NCBI GenBank assembly: GCA_949123685.1
Contig: CASBHZ010000077.1
Span: 1-14,159 of the forward strand
Length of the DNA: 14,159 nt
DNA from: an uncultured Bacteroidales bacterium
Lineage (GTDB): Bacteria; Bacteroidota; Bacteroidia; Bacteroidales; Muribaculaceae
Reading direction: 5' to 3'
Made by a program: the position numbers and the translations under genes. Below the pieces are notes generated by a model. It was given only the letters and a program-made list of their open reading frames with translations, searched no databases and had not been told where the DNA came from. Positions 1 through 8,048 of this stretch are shown here, one piece after another (position 1 is the stretch's first letter; each line of letters opens with the position of its first letter).

Positions 1-166
1 AGCATAGCGGGCTATGTGACTGCGCCGCGAATGGATTTTAACAAAAGAGAGCCGGGTATAAAGTAATTTTTCACCAAACAGACATGACATACTTTTAAAG
101 TTACCATCGGTCTCGCAATCTTGGGCATATTTCTCCTTTCGGCTCAGTCACATAGCCCGCTATGCT
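1..166. repeat. Short element bounded by a perfect 22-bp inverted repeat
   Basis: Positions 1-22 are the exact reverse complement of 145-166. With one mismatch the match extends to 1-26 against 141-166. Each arm contains a smaller palindrome, CATAGC-GG-GCTATG. The left edge is the window edge, so the repeat may continue outside. About 120 bp lie between the arms, and they contain a minus-strand open frame with a ribosome-binding site. The arrangement resembles a MITE-like or REP-like dispersed element, but no target-site duplication can be tested here. The arms are directly visible; the mobile-element reading is inference. Confidence 0.6.
12..128 (-). CDS. Possible 38-aa peptide inside the inverted-repeat element
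   Basis: An ATG at 128-126 opens a 38-codon minus-strand frame. It is preceded by AAAGGAG (plus-strand positions 133-139) four bases upstream, which is a rather good Shine-Dalgarno for a Bacteroidota genome. The product begins MPKIARPMVTLK, carries a CxxC pair (CHVC, residues 14-17) and is basic and hydrophobic near the end (FIPGSLLLKSIRG). The stop codon lies inside the left arm of the inverted repeat, so element and reading frame fit together. I do not recognise the protein. It could be a peptide carried by a dispersed element, or a chance frame. Confidence is low because of its length. Confidence 0.3.
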   Translation of the reverse strand: MPKIARPMVTLKVCHVCLVKNYFIPGSLLLKSIRGAVT

Positions 167-222
167 CCTTCGCCTCAAGAAGAAATCTGCGCCAAGCTTG
201 CGACCCCAAATTCACATTTATT

Positions 223-235
223 TTTAAACAACTTC
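223..235 (+). promoter_or_regulatory. TTTAAACAACTTC motif upstream of the DUF5683 gene
   Basis: This 13-mer lies 12 bases before the DUF5683 start codon. It recurs exactly at 5326-5338, before the GTG of pgpH. Looser copies (AAACAGCTT) occur at 2979-2987 upstream of rel and at 10019-10027 beside the end of ribH. I know of no named binding site with this sequence. Repetition in front of two genes suggests a leader or regulatory element, but with so few copies chance in A/T-rich spacers is possible. Confidence 0.3.
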
Positions 236-247
236 TAAATTTCTGAG

Positions 248-1111
248 ATGAGGAAAATCAAGATAATAATCAAGAATATTTTATGTGAGAACACTGTGCT
301 CCGCCCTGTGGAGTGCGGGTTGGTGCTCACGTTGGTTATGCTTCTCGTTTTCCCATTCGATTATTTCACGTTTTCGGCTAAGGCTCAGAGTTTAAGTCCG
401 GCACAGGAACACGGCACAGGCTTCGTAATACCGCATGCAGATATTGTTATCCCGGAAGAGAACCGGGATGTTGAGCCGGAACAGCCTATACCTCAGGATT
501 CTGTGGTTTATGCCGATGCCCAGATACTTGTGGAGGTCCCGGAGGCAACCTCCGATTCTATCCCTCCCACAGAAGTTAAGGCAGACGATTATCCCTATGG
601 ACTCGACGGAAAAATACCTTTTAATCCTTCTCCTCAGAGGGCTGTCTGGTTGTCGGCGTTGTTCCCGGGCTTGGGGCAGATATATAACCGCCGTTACTGG
701 AAGCTCCCGATAGTGGTGGGTGGTTTCATGGGACTTGGGTATGCCACAAACTGGAATAATAATCAGTATCAGGATTATGTGCAGGGTTATCGTGACCTTA
801 TGGACAGCGATCCCAATACCAAGAGTTATCTCGATTTTTTTCCTCCCACAGTGAATGAAAGCGACCTCGATACCGAATGGCTTAAGCGGACGTTCAAGAG
901 TCGCCGCGATTATTTCCGCCGTAACCGCGATCTGTGCATCATATGTCTTGTGGCGCTCTATCTGGTGTGTATGGTAGATGCCTACATCGACGCTTCAATG
1001 GCGCACTTTGATATATCTCCCAATCTTTCCCTTGACATGAGTCCGATATTGATGACGCAACCGTCTTCGCGCAAGCCGGCTCTCGGAATCAATTGGGCTT
1101 TCACTTTCTAA
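248..1111 (+). CDS. DUF5683 domain envelope protein
   Basis: This 287-aa protein has an N-terminal hydrophobic stretch at residues 24-40. It is followed by a plausible signal-peptidase site after AKA (44-46), so it is probably exported or anchored in the envelope. Residues about 48-120 are Pro/Glu/Asp-rich and look disordered. The conserved part starts near residue 126 and includes the motif WLSALFPGLGQIYNRRYWK (134-152). That motif is typical of DUF5683 and resembles the GLGQ-Y motif of small TM2-like membrane proteins. Further hydrophobic segments lie at about 153-166 and 228-246. The function is unknown. The gene ends 43 bases before the transglycosylase with no terminator between, so the two are probably co-transcribed. 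In Bacteroidales this pair commonly follows parA-parB and precedes rel (recalled gene order; parAB is outside the window). The long N-terminus before the hydrophobic core makes the exact start slightly uncertain. Confidence 0.85.
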   Translation: MRKIKIIIKNILCENTVLRPVECGLVLTLVMLLVFPFDYFTFSAKAQSLSPAQEHGTGFVIPHADIVIPEENRDVEPEQPIPQDSVVYADAQILVEVPEATSDSIPPTEVKADDYPYGLDGKIPFNPSPQRAVWLSALFPGLGQIYNRRYWKLPIVVGGFMGLGYATNWNNNQYQDYVQGYRDLMDSDPNTKSYLDFFPPTVNESDLDTEWLKRTFKSRRDYFRRNRDLCIICLVALYLVCMVDAYIDASMAHFDISPNLSLDMSPILMTQPSSRKPALGINWAFTF

Positions 1112-1154
1112 CACATTGTTTACTAACGGCTCCAGAGCCTAACGACATTGAATC

Positions 1155-2852
1155 ATGAAGAATCATATATACCGTTTTATCCTTTTGTGTGCGGCAGCAA
1201 CAGTTGCGTTCCCGTCAACAGTCGCGGCGCAGAGTAAAAAGTCTACCGTGCTTGATGTGAAGACAAGTATCTCGGACAATAACATTGTCTATCCCGAAAG
1301 TTTTGAGGCTAATACGCGCAAGATGCTTGAGGGATGGTATATGAAGAATTATATGGCTACCGATGACCGTTATCGTCGTGAGGGAGACACCCGTAATGAT
1401 GATAAGACAATACGCGAACGTCTTGCCGCTCTCCCCACGGTGATAGAGATGCCTTACAACCAGGTGGTGCGTTCGTATATCGACCGTTACACGCAGCGTG
1501 GTCGCGAGCAGGTTACGGTGCTGTTGGGTTTGAGCCATTATTACATGCCTATCTTTGAGCAGGCTTTGGAAGAACGGGGACTGCCATTGGAATTGAAGTA
1601 CCTTCCCGTTATAGAATCCGGACTTGACCCCAATGCTGTGTCGAAGCACGGTGCCACAGGGTTATGGCAATTCATGATCGCTACCGCCAAGGGATTGGGA
1701 ATGGAGGTCAATTCGCTTGTGGATGAGCGTCGTGATCCCTACGTATCATCGAAAAAAGCGGCACAGTATCTTAGCGACCTTTATGCCACTTATGGAGATT
1801 GGAGTCTTGCAATTGCCGCTTACAACTGCGGCCCCGGAGCTGTAAATAAAGCTATCAGACGTGCAGGCGGAGATCCTAAGAGTCACGATTTCTGGTCGAT
1901 ATACAATCATCTCACTCCTGAAACGAGGGGATATGTGCCGATGTTTATTGCAGCCAATTATGTGATGAATTATTATCCGCAGCATAATATCAGTCCGGTG
2001 ATACCGACAAAACCGCTGGTGACAGACACCTTGCAGATCAACGACCGGGTTCATTTCAATCAAATTTCTGCTGTTTTGGATATACCGGTTGATGAATTGA
2101 GGGTTCTTAATCCCCAATTCCGTGCAGATATTGTTCCCGGATCTGCGGAGCGTTCCTATACGCTTGTGCTCCCTTCTCAGCAGGTTCATGCATACCTGAT
2201 GAGTCAGGATGCTATCATTTCTCATGATTCCAATAAATATGCGCGTCGTGAAAGTGTGGAACCCGGTGATGCTCCTTTATTGGCAAATAATGAAGTCCCG
2301 GCTCCGTCTGTTTCCGATAATGATCCGGAAGATAATGACCTGCCTGTGGCAGCGGCATCCGCCTCAAAGGGGGTGCGTACGGTTACTCACAAAGTTAAGC
2401 CGGGAGAATCCCTTGCTTCCATTGCCGAAACCTATGGCGTCACTCCGGAGCAGATAAAATTTTGGAACAGCCTGCGTCGCAATGCTGTGCGCACGGGGCA
2501 ACTTCTTCGTATCAGCACTGCATCTTCTGTGGGAGAAGGCGAGACATTGACGGCGGATGCCAATGTCGTTCCGGTAAGGGAGCAGCAGACACATCAGCCT
2601 GCATCATCAACAAAGAAAGCTTCAACATCTAAGAATAAATCAAATGCTAAAGCTAAGGCACCGGCTTCTACAGTGCATAAGATAAAGAATGGAGAGAGCC
2701 TCAGCAGCATCTCCAAGAAGTATGGTGTCAGCATTGCCGACCTCAAGAAAGCCAACGGTATGAAAAACGATAACCTCCGTGCCGGCAAAACCTTGAAGAT
2801 TCCGGCAAAATCCTCTTCTAAAAAATCTTCGAAGAAGCGCCGTCGCAGATAA
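1155..2852 (+). CDS. mltD: MltD-like lytic transglycosylase with two LysM domains
   Basis: A 565-aa secreted murein hydrolase with a signal peptide (residues 1-25, ending VAAQ). The SLT (GH23) domain spans about 125-270. It shows the catalytic Glu154 in PVIESGLDP, then GATGLWQFM and AYNCGPGAV, the usual motif order of family 1 transglycosylases. Such enzymes cleave the MurNAc-GlcNAc bond and leave 1,6-anhydroMurNAc ends. A middle region (about 290-350) matches the spacer normally found in MltD proteins. Two LysM peptidoglycan-binding domains follow, at about 411-453 (HKVKPGESLASIAETYGV) and 507-550 (HKIKNGESLSSISKKYGV). They are separated by a Ser/Lys/Ala-rich linker, and the protein ends in a strongly basic tail of Lys and Arg. 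It acts in the periplasm, probably at the outer membrane. A strong terminator follows the stop, separating it from rel. Confidence 0.93.
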   Translation: MKNHIYRFILLCAAATVAFPSTVAAQSKKSTVLDVKTSISDNNIVYPESFEANTRKMLEGWYMKNYMATDDRYRREGDTRNDDKTIRERLAALPTVIEMPYNQVVRSYIDRYTQRGREQVTVLLGLSHYYMPIFEQALEERGLPLELKYLPVIESGLDPNAVSKHGATGLWQFMIATAKGLGMEVNSLVDERRDPYVSSKKAAQYLSDLYATYGDWSLAIAAYNCGPGAVNKAIRRAGGDPKSHDFWSIYNHLTPETRGYVPMFIAANYVMNYYPQHNISPVIPTKPLVTDTLQINDRVHFNQISAVLDIPVDELRVLNPQFRADIVPGSAERSYTLVLPSQQVHAYLMSQDAIISHDSNKYARRESVEPGDAPLLANNEVPAPSVSDNDPEDNDLPVAAASASKGVRTVTHKVKPGESLASIAETYGVTPEQIKFWNSLRRNAVRTGQLLRISTASSVGEGETLTADANVVPVREQQTHQPASSTKKASTSKNKSNAKAKAPASTVHKIKNGESLSSISKKYGVSIADLKKANGMKNDNLRAGKTLKIPAKSSSKKSSKKRRRR

Positions 2853-2879
2853 TTCCTAATCGTGACTCTCGGATAAAAT

Positions 2880-2922
2880 AAAGAAGATTCCCCGATACAA
2901 GCCGTGTCGGGGAATCTTCTTT
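2880..2922. terminator. Strong bidirectional hairpin terminator after mltD
   Basis: A perfect 16-bp stem (AAAGAAGATTCCCCGA at 2880-2895 pairs with 2907-2922) closes an 11-base loop. The stem has a GC-rich core (CCCCGA/TCGGGG), with A-rich sequence on one side and a T-rich stretch (CTTCTTTGTTTG) on the other, the form of a rho-independent terminator. It begins 28 bases after the mltD stop and would end the DUF5683-mltD transcript. Confidence 0.85.
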
Positions 2923-3009
2923 GTTTGCTCTTGAGCTCTTTAGAAAATAGGGAAGACATTTCAATGGGATTTTTTCATAAACAGCTTATTATATATTCAT
3001 GTTTTTTAT

Positions 3010-3017
3010 TAACTTTG
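3010..3017 (+). promoter_or_regulatory. Bacteroides-type -7 box (TAACTTTG) for rel
   Basis: TAACTTTG is an exact match to the Bacteroidota housekeeping -7 consensus TAnnTTTG. It lies in an A/T-rich intergenic region directly after the mltD terminator. No good TTTG -33 element is seen at the expected 19-21 bases upstream. Transcription would start around 3022-3026, giving a 5' leader of about 65-70 bases before the rel start codon. Confidence 0.55.
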
Positions 3018-3078
3018 TAAATTAAGCTATTTATGCCTCAGGCACAGCACCTGCAGCAAAATATCCATTGCTTAAAAC

Positions 3079-3083
3079 AGGAG
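3079..3083 (+). promoter_or_regulatory. Shine-Dalgarno AGGAG that sets the rel start
   Basis: AGGAG lies eight bases before the ATG at 3092 and only two bases before an in-frame ATG at 3086. The spacing favours 3092, giving a protein that starts MAEYNKN. A still earlier in-frame TTG at 3068 is possible but would leave the motif inside the coding region. Confidence 0.55.
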
Positions 3084-3091
3084 AGATGATT

Positions 3092-5314
3092 ATGGCAGAA
3101 TATAATAAAAACATATCACCCGAAGAGGAGGACCGAATAATAGAAGATGCTTATAAAGATGTGCTGAACGCATATCTCGCAAGCAACCACCGCAAGAAGG
3201 TGGAGATTATCGAACGTGCCTTCCGGTTTGCCAAATCGGCACACAAGGGGGTGCGCCGTCGCAGCGGTGAGCCATATATCCTCCATCCTATAGCCGTGGC
3301 GAAGATAGTGATATCAGAGTTAGGTCTCGGCTCCACGTCGATCTGTGCCGCTTTGCTTCATGATGTGGTGGAGGACACGGAATTTACAAAAGAAGACATA
3401 GAGGCAAGTTTCGGATCCAAGATAGCCTCCATAGTAGAGGGTCTAACAAAAATCTCGGGCGGTATATTCGGTGACAAGGCATCGCTCCAGGCGGAAAATT
3501 TCCGTAAGCTTCTCCTCTCGATGTCGACCGACATACGTGTTGTCTTGATAAAAATGGCAGACCGTCTCCACAATATGCGTACATTGGGATCCATGCGTCC
3601 GGAAAAGCAATACAAGATTGCCGGGGAGACCCTTTATGTGTATGCCCCGCTCGCCCATCGTCTCGGTTTATACAAGATAAAGGACGAACTTGAAGATCTC
3701 GCTTTCAAATATGAACACCCGCAGAAATACGCAGAAATAATTGCCAAAGTAAGCGAGGGAGAGCAACACCGCGAGGAAATCGTGGAAGAGTTTGTCGGAC
3801 CGGTGCGGGAAAAACTTGATGCGGCAGGATTCAAATACGAGATAAAAGCAAGGGTCAAAAGCGCATATTCCATCTATAATAAGATGGAAACAAAAAAGAT
3901 ACCTTTCGAAGAGATATATGACATATACGCGGTGCGTGTGATCTTCGAAAACGAGGACGATGCCCTCGAAAGGATACATTGCTGGGAGATATATACCTTC
4001 TTCACCGACGGTCATAAAGTGCATCCCGAGCGGCTTCGCGATTGGACAAGCACCCCGAAAGCAAACGGCTATCGCGCGTTACACCTCACGGCAATGGGAC
4101 CGGACGGGAAATGGATAGAGGTGCAGATCCGGAGCCGGAAAATGGACGAGATAGCCGAACTCGGCTACGCGGCACACTGGAAATACAAGACCGGTGTGCA
4201 CGAAGACGACACGGAGCTGGACAAGTGGATGAACACCATAAAGGATATCCTCGCCAACCCGGAACCGAATGCCATAGATTTCCTTGACACTATCAAGCTT
4301 AACCTCTTCTCGGCGGAGATATATGTATTCACCCCCAAAGGAGACCTGATCACGTTGCCTGCCGGTTCGACTGTTCTTGATCTCGCATTCGCGATTCATA
4401 CGCACCTCGGCACGCATTGTATCGCAGGAAAAATCAACCACCGTCTTGTGCCTATATCCTATAAACTCGATTCGGGAGACCAGGTGGAGATCATAACGTC
4501 CGATTCTCAAACCCCCCAGCCGGAATGGATGCAGTTTTGCAATTCCGCCAAGGCTCAGAACAGGTTGCGGGCAATATTGCGTAAAGACCGTCGCCACCTG
4601 ACCGAGAGAGGTAAAAAGCTATATGATGAATTTTTGGAGCGTGAGGGTGTGGAGAATACTCCTGAAATCATGACGCGCCTGCTCGGCAATTTACATCTCG
4701 CCCAGCGTGAAGACCTATACCTCATGCTCGCCAACGATGAGATCAACCTCTCGGCGAAGCAACTGAAGGATCTTAATAAAAACAGGTCTTCCCTGCTTTC
4801 AAAGATATTGCGGAATCCGTTCTCCTCAAAAAAGGTGGAAGAGCCTAAGAATCCGATTAACCGCAAGCAAGTCTATATCCTTCATCCTGATGAGGAGACT
4901 CCCAATTATAAACTCGATACATGTTGCCAGCCCATCCCCGGTGATGATGTCCTCGGTTTTGTAAATGAGAACGAGGAGGTTGTAGTGCACAAGGTCAGCT
5001 GCACTAACGCGATGCGTCTCAAAAGTTCGTTCGGATCGCGTCTTGTGGCAACGAAATGGGGTGGTGTTGCTGATAAATTCCTCGCCACGATCAGCATTGA
5101 CGGAATCGACCGTCGAGGCATACTCGAAGAGATCACGAAGGTCATATCTCACGACATCGGAGTCAATATGGTAGGTCTCAACATAACAGCCAAACAAGAA
5201 GTGTTCCATTGTGAAATCACCGTTCAGATTGACAACTCCGAGACTGTGGAGAACATCTGCCGGAGCCTTAAATATAAAATCAAAGGTGTGAAATTCGCTA
5301 AACGAATCTCTTGA
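3092..5314 (+). CDS. rel: Bifunctional (p)ppGpp synthetase/hydrolase, RelA/SpoT family
   Basis: A 740-aa long-form Rel enzyme that makes (p)ppGpp from ATP and GTP/GDP and hydrolyses it, controlling the stringent response. The hydrolase HD domain (about 40-200) keeps its metal and catalytic positions: H65, H90-D91 (LLHD), E94-D95 and the DRLHN motif (157-161). The synthetase domain (about 230-370) keeps RVKSAYSIYNKM, D277 in IYDIYAV and E343 in EVQIR, so both activities look intact. A TGS domain (about 409-470) follows, then a conserved-Cys region (CCQPIPGDD, 611-619) and a C-terminal ACT/RRM-like domain (about 664-740) used for ribosome sensing. The start at 3092 is chosen from the Shine-Dalgarno spacing; a TTG start at 3068 would add eight residues. 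The gene has its own promoter and is followed after 56 bases by pgpH. Confidence 0.96.
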   Translation: MAEYNKNISPEEEDRIIEDAYKDVLNAYLASNHRKKVEIIERAFRFAKSAHKGVRRRSGEPYILHPIAVAKIVISELGLGSTSICAALLHDVVEDTEFTKEDIEASFGSKIASIVEGLTKISGGIFGDKASLQAENFRKLLLSMSTDIRVVLIKMADRLHNMRTLGSMRPEKQYKIAGETLYVYAPLAHRLGLYKIKDELEDLAFKYEHPQKYAEIIAKVSEGEQHREEIVEEFVGPVREKLDAAGFKYEIKARVKSAYSIYNKMETKKIPFEEIYDIYAVRVIFENEDDALERIHCWEIYTFFTDGHKVHPERLRDWTSTPKANGYRALHLTAMGPDGKWIEVQIRSRKMDEIAELGYAAHWKYKTGVHEDDTELDKWMNTIKDILANPEPNAIDFLDTIKLNLFSAEIYVFTPKGDLITLPAGSTVLDLAFAIHTHLGTHCIAGKINHRLVPISYKLDSGDQVEIITSDSQTPQPEWMQFCNSAKAQNRLRAILRKDRRHLTERGKKLYDEFLEREGVENTPEIMTRLLGNLHLAQREDLYLMLANDEINLSAKQLKDLNKNRSSLLSKILRNPFSSKKVEEPKNPINRKQVYILHPDEETPNYKLDTCCQPIPGDDVLGFVNENEEVVVHKVSCTNAMRLKSSFGSRLVATKWGGVADKFLATISIDGIDRRGILEEITKVISHDIGVNMVGLNITAKQEVFHCEITVQIDNSETVENICRSLKYKIKGVKFAKRIS

Positions 5315-5319
5315 TAAAT

Positions 5320-5337
5320 AAGTTGTTTAAACAACTT
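5320..5337. promoter_or_regulatory. Perfect 18-bp palindrome between rel and pgpH
   Basis: AAGTTGTTTAAACAACTT reads the same on both strands and starts five bases after the rel stop codon. It could be an operator for a dimeric regulator, or a weak attenuating hairpin, although it has no loop or T-tract of a good terminator. Its right half is the TTTAAACAACTTC motif also found before the DUF5683 gene. The function is not known. Confidence 0.45.
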
Positions 5338-5370
5338 CAAAAATTAAAAGTGTAACGTTTAATACTGCCC

Positions 5371-7413
5371 GTGAAAAAATTAAGTCAGATAGCAATAGCT
5401 CGTCTCGGCATCCTCTTGGGTGCCACGGCAATCATACTCTTCCTCCTTCCGCATTCGGACAGACAGTCATATTCCTACGAACTTAACCAGCCGTGGAAAT
5501 ATCCTTTGTTGACTGCCGATTTCGACATGCCTATACTTCGCGATTCAGCAACGGCAAATGCACTTCGCGACAGTATAGACACCAATTTCATACCCTTTGT
5601 GGAGCGCGATGCCAATGCTGAGAAATCTTCGCTCACACGTTTTGCCAACACCACTTCCGGTAGGGCTTCGGCAGCCGAGATTTCTTCACTCCAGAGGCTG
5701 CTGCGCGAAGTATATGCAAAAGGGGTCCTTGACACCAAGATATATGAACGGATAAGGGGTATGAATCCCTGCCAGTTGCGGATGATGGTGAAGGAGAACG
5801 GTGCAACAACCGTGTCAACCGTCGATGCCTCTTCGATGCTTTCTCCCGCCAAAGCTTTTGAATATATAGATTCCGTTCATTGCCGTCAAGGCGACTCTCA
5901 TCGGCTTGAAGGGGAGTTGGCACGAGCCCTCAACATCTGCCTTACTCCCAACATGGTTACTGACAGCGCAGCTGACATGAAATTCCGTAATCAGGAATAT
6001 CTGCAGGTCAACGGAGCGCAGGGCGTAATCAAGAAAGGACAGAGGATCGTGGACCGAGGAGAGATAATCACGCCGCAGGTCTACACAAATCTCAACACAT
6101 ACATGGAGCTTCTCGACAAAACGAAAAGCTCCCAGAACGACCACCGGTATTTCTATGCCGGACAGTTCCTTTACATCCTCATCTGTTTTGGGATTCTTTA
6201 CCTCTTTATGGGGCTATATCGCTCGCGGTTCTTCAATTCACTGCGCAAGATGACATTCCTGATGAGTTTCATTACCCTTTTCGTGGTTTTTTCCATCCTG
6301 ATGTTTGAATATGTGCCAAACGGTATATATTTCGTGCCGTTCGCCTCTGTTCCGGTGGTCATACTTGTGTTTTTCGATTCCCGCACGGCAATATTCTCTC
6401 TTTTGGTCACGGTTCTCATATCATCATTGGTGGCGGTTTTCCCCTATCAGTTCATCTTTATGGAGATGATAGCCGGATTTGTTGCGGCATTCAGCATCCA
6501 TCGTCTGAGTCAGCGCTCGCAGCTCTTACGCACAGCGGCATACACATTCCTGGTGTACTGCCTGTCATATTTCGTGTTTAGTCTCATAACAGACGGTAAT
6601 CTTTCCAATTTCGCATGGCGAATGATCGGAATTTTCGCAATAAATGCAGTGATATTGTCTTTTGCCTATATCATGATCCTTATAGTAGAAAAAATATTCG
6701 GCTTTACGTCAACGGTCACTCTTGTGGAACTTTCAGACATAAATAGTCCTCTCCTCCGTCGCCTTGCTGAAGAGGCTCCCGGCACGTTCCAGCATTCAAT
6801 GCAGGTTTCGACTCTGGCATCGGAGGCAGCAAGGGCGATAGGGGCTGACACACAGCTCGTGAGAACAGGAGCACTGTATCATGACATAGGAAAGCTTGAA
6901 AGTCCCATTTTCTTCACCGAAAACCAGCATGGCATAAATCCGCATTCCGGATTGAATCCTGAAACGAGTGCCCAGAAGATTATATCTCACGTTTCAGCAG
7001 GATTGCAGATAGCTGCAAAAGAGAATATACCGGAGATGATCCGCAGTTTCATATCCCAGCATCATGGCAAGAGCCTGGTCCGTTATTTCTATAACACGGC
7101 TGTAAACCAAAGTTCGGAAGAGGAAGTTGACAAGTCCAAGTTCAGATATCCAGGACCTAACCCGCAGTCGAAAGAGACCGCGATCCTCATGATGGCGGAC
7201 GCTGTGGAAGCAGCCTCGCGCAGCCTGCAGGATTATTCAAGAGAATCGATAAACAACCTTGTTGACAAGATTATAAACGCACAACAGAACGAAGGCTTAT
7301 TTCGTGAGGCACCTATCAGTTTCCGAGACGTAGAGACAGTGAAAGACACCTTTAAGAAGCGTCTTGCCACAATCTACCACTCCCGTGTTGCCTATCCCGA
7401 AATCAAAAAATGA
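5371..7413 (+). CDS. pgpH: 7TM-HD cyclic-di-AMP phosphodiesterase, PgpH/YqfF family
   Basis: A 680-aa membrane enzyme expected to hydrolyse c-di-AMP to pApA on the cytoplasmic side. An N-terminal membrane helix (about 9-27) leads to a large extracytoplasmic 7TMR-HDED domain (about 28-255). This contains VQVNGAQGVIKKGQRIVDRGEIIT-like sequence (the region around GQRIVDRGE is diagnostic). A bundle of about seven helices follows (about 258-445), then the HD domain (about 470-670). The HD metal and catalytic residues are present: H475 (QHSMQ), H504-D505 (YHDIGK), H540, H564-H565 (SQHHG) and D610 (MMADAVEA). The start is GTG, followed by a basic MKK-type N-terminus, and no better ATG precedes the membrane helix. 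It sits 56 bases behind rel. Its 3' end runs into a heptad repeat array. Confidence 0.93.
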   Translation: MKKLSQIAIARLGILLGATAIILFLLPHSDRQSYSYELNQPWKYPLLTADFDMPILRDSATANALRDSIDTNFIPFVERDANAEKSSLTRFANTTSGRASAAEISSLQRLLREVYAKGVLDTKIYERIRGMNPCQLRMMVKENGATTVSTVDASSMLSPAKAFEYIDSVHCRQGDSHRLEGELARALNICLTPNMVTDSAADMKFRNQEYLQVNGAQGVIKKGQRIVDRGEIITPQVYTNLNTYMELLDKTKSSQNDHRYFYAGQFLYILICFGILYLFMGLYRSRFFNSLRKMTFLMSFITLFVVFSILMFEYVPNGIYFVPFASVPVVILVFFDSRTAIFSLLVTVLISSLVAVFPYQFIFMEMIAGFVAAFSIHRLSQRSQLLRTAAYTFLVYCLSYFVFSLITDGNLSNFAWRMIGIFAINAVILSFAYIMILIVEKIFGFTSTVTLVELSDINSPLLRRLAEEAPGTFQHSMQVSTLASEAARAIGADTQLVRTGALYHDIGKLESPIFFTENQHGINPHSGLNPETSAQKIISHVSAGLQIAAKENIPEMIRSFISQHHGKSLVRYFYNTAVNQSSEEEVDKSKFRYPGPNPQSKETAILMMADAVEAASRSLQDYSRESINNLVDKIINAQQNEGLFREAPISFRDVETVKDTFKKRLATIYHSRVAYPEIKK

Positions 7414-7431
7414 CGTTCAGGTGTTTTATAG

Positions 7432-7512
7432 TTAGGTTTTAGGTATTAGGCGTTAGGCATTAGAACCTGACCTAAAGCCTAAAACCTAAAGCCTAAAACC
7501 TAAAGCCTAAAA
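7432..7512. repeat. TTAGG-type heptad array, site 1
   Basis: The left arm is five 7-base units beginning TTAG (7432-7466). The right arm is six perfect 7-base units in the opposite sense, CCTAAAG alternating with CCTAAAA (7471-7512). The arms are complementary, so the transcript could fold into a long imperfect hairpin. The array begins 18 bases after the pgpH stop and ends two bases before the next start codon, so it takes the place of a normal ribosome-binding region. Related arrays lie at 10564-10701 and 14086-14159. Confidence 0.9.
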
Positions 7513-7514
7513 AT

Positions 7515-8048
7515 ATGCTCACCCTCATGATCATACTGAGTTGCCTGCTATGGATCGGGTCTCTGTTCGCACTTCGCGGACGGCAGATTCTCGCGCCGGT
7601 ACTGTCTTATGGTGCGTTGTCGGTTCTCAGTTTTGCGACTAAGAACGGATATCAGGTCCTTCCGATAAACGGAGCCATGCTGACTGCTTGGTTTTGCATG
7701 ACGTTGGTGGTGACTTTCATAGTGCTTCTGCAGCCGGAGCCGGTGCGTAGGCAGACACGTGGCACAACATACATGACAGCCGGAGCATTGACCGGACTCT
7801 CTGTAGGGTTGCTCGGATTCACTTTTTCCTCAAACACCTCTCTCTTATATGCAATAATGATTATAGGCGTGATCGCAGGAATATTCTGCGGTTTCCTACT
7901 GTATACAAAAACTCCGGAAGGGGAACCTGTAAATCCGGCATCCGGTAATTTTTTCAGGTATCTTCTTGCCAAAGGCTTCCCTACTGCAATCACGGTGATG
8001 CAGATCGGGGTGGCGCTTGTGCTAACAATAGCAATCAATAACTTATGA
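7515..8048 (+). CDS. Unknown polytopic membrane protein, 177 aa
   Basis: I do not recognise a family. The protein is strongly hydrophobic, with about five or six membrane segments near residues 1-19, 27-44, 53-73, 84-102, 110-132 and 150-174. They are joined by short loops, including a basic loop PEPVRRQTRG (about 75-84) and a polar loop TKTPEGEPVNPASG (about 130-143). No catalytic motif is visible. The start codon follows the heptad array by two bases, so there is no obvious Shine-Dalgarno. The stop overlaps the start of the DUF4919 gene (ATGA), which implies translational coupling and a possible joint function in the envelope. Confidence 0.8.
   Translation: MLTLMIILSCLLWIGSLFALRGRQILAPVLSYGALSVLSFATKNGYQVLPINGAMLTAWFCMTLVVTFIVLLQPEPVRRQTRGTTYMTAGALTGLSVGLLGFTFSSNTSLLYAIMIIGVIAGIFCGFLLYTKTPEGEPVNPASGNFFRYLLAKGFPTAITVMQIGVALVLTIAINNL

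Noticed and set aside
1..66. A plus-strand open frame from the window edge to a TAA at 64-66, as the end of an upstream gene such as parB
   Set aside because: It reads through the inverted-repeat arm and its 21 codons resemble no ParB C-terminus I know. The opposite-strand frame has a better start signal.
3068..3091. TTG start for rel at 3068
   Set aside because: The AGGAG at 3079-3083 is correctly spaced for the ATG at 3092, and Rel homologues do not need the extra residues.
3668..4597. Long minus-strand open frames inside rel (3668-4024 and 4079-4597)
   Set aside because: They lie opposite conserved synthetase and TGS codons, have no recognisable product, and are explained by codon composition of the true gene.
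7432..7512. CRISPR array or telomere-like repeat
   Set aside because: Units are only 7 bases with no spacers and no cas genes. The likeness to eukaryotic TTAGGC telomere repeats is superficial because the arms are inverted and lie inside a bacterial gene run.
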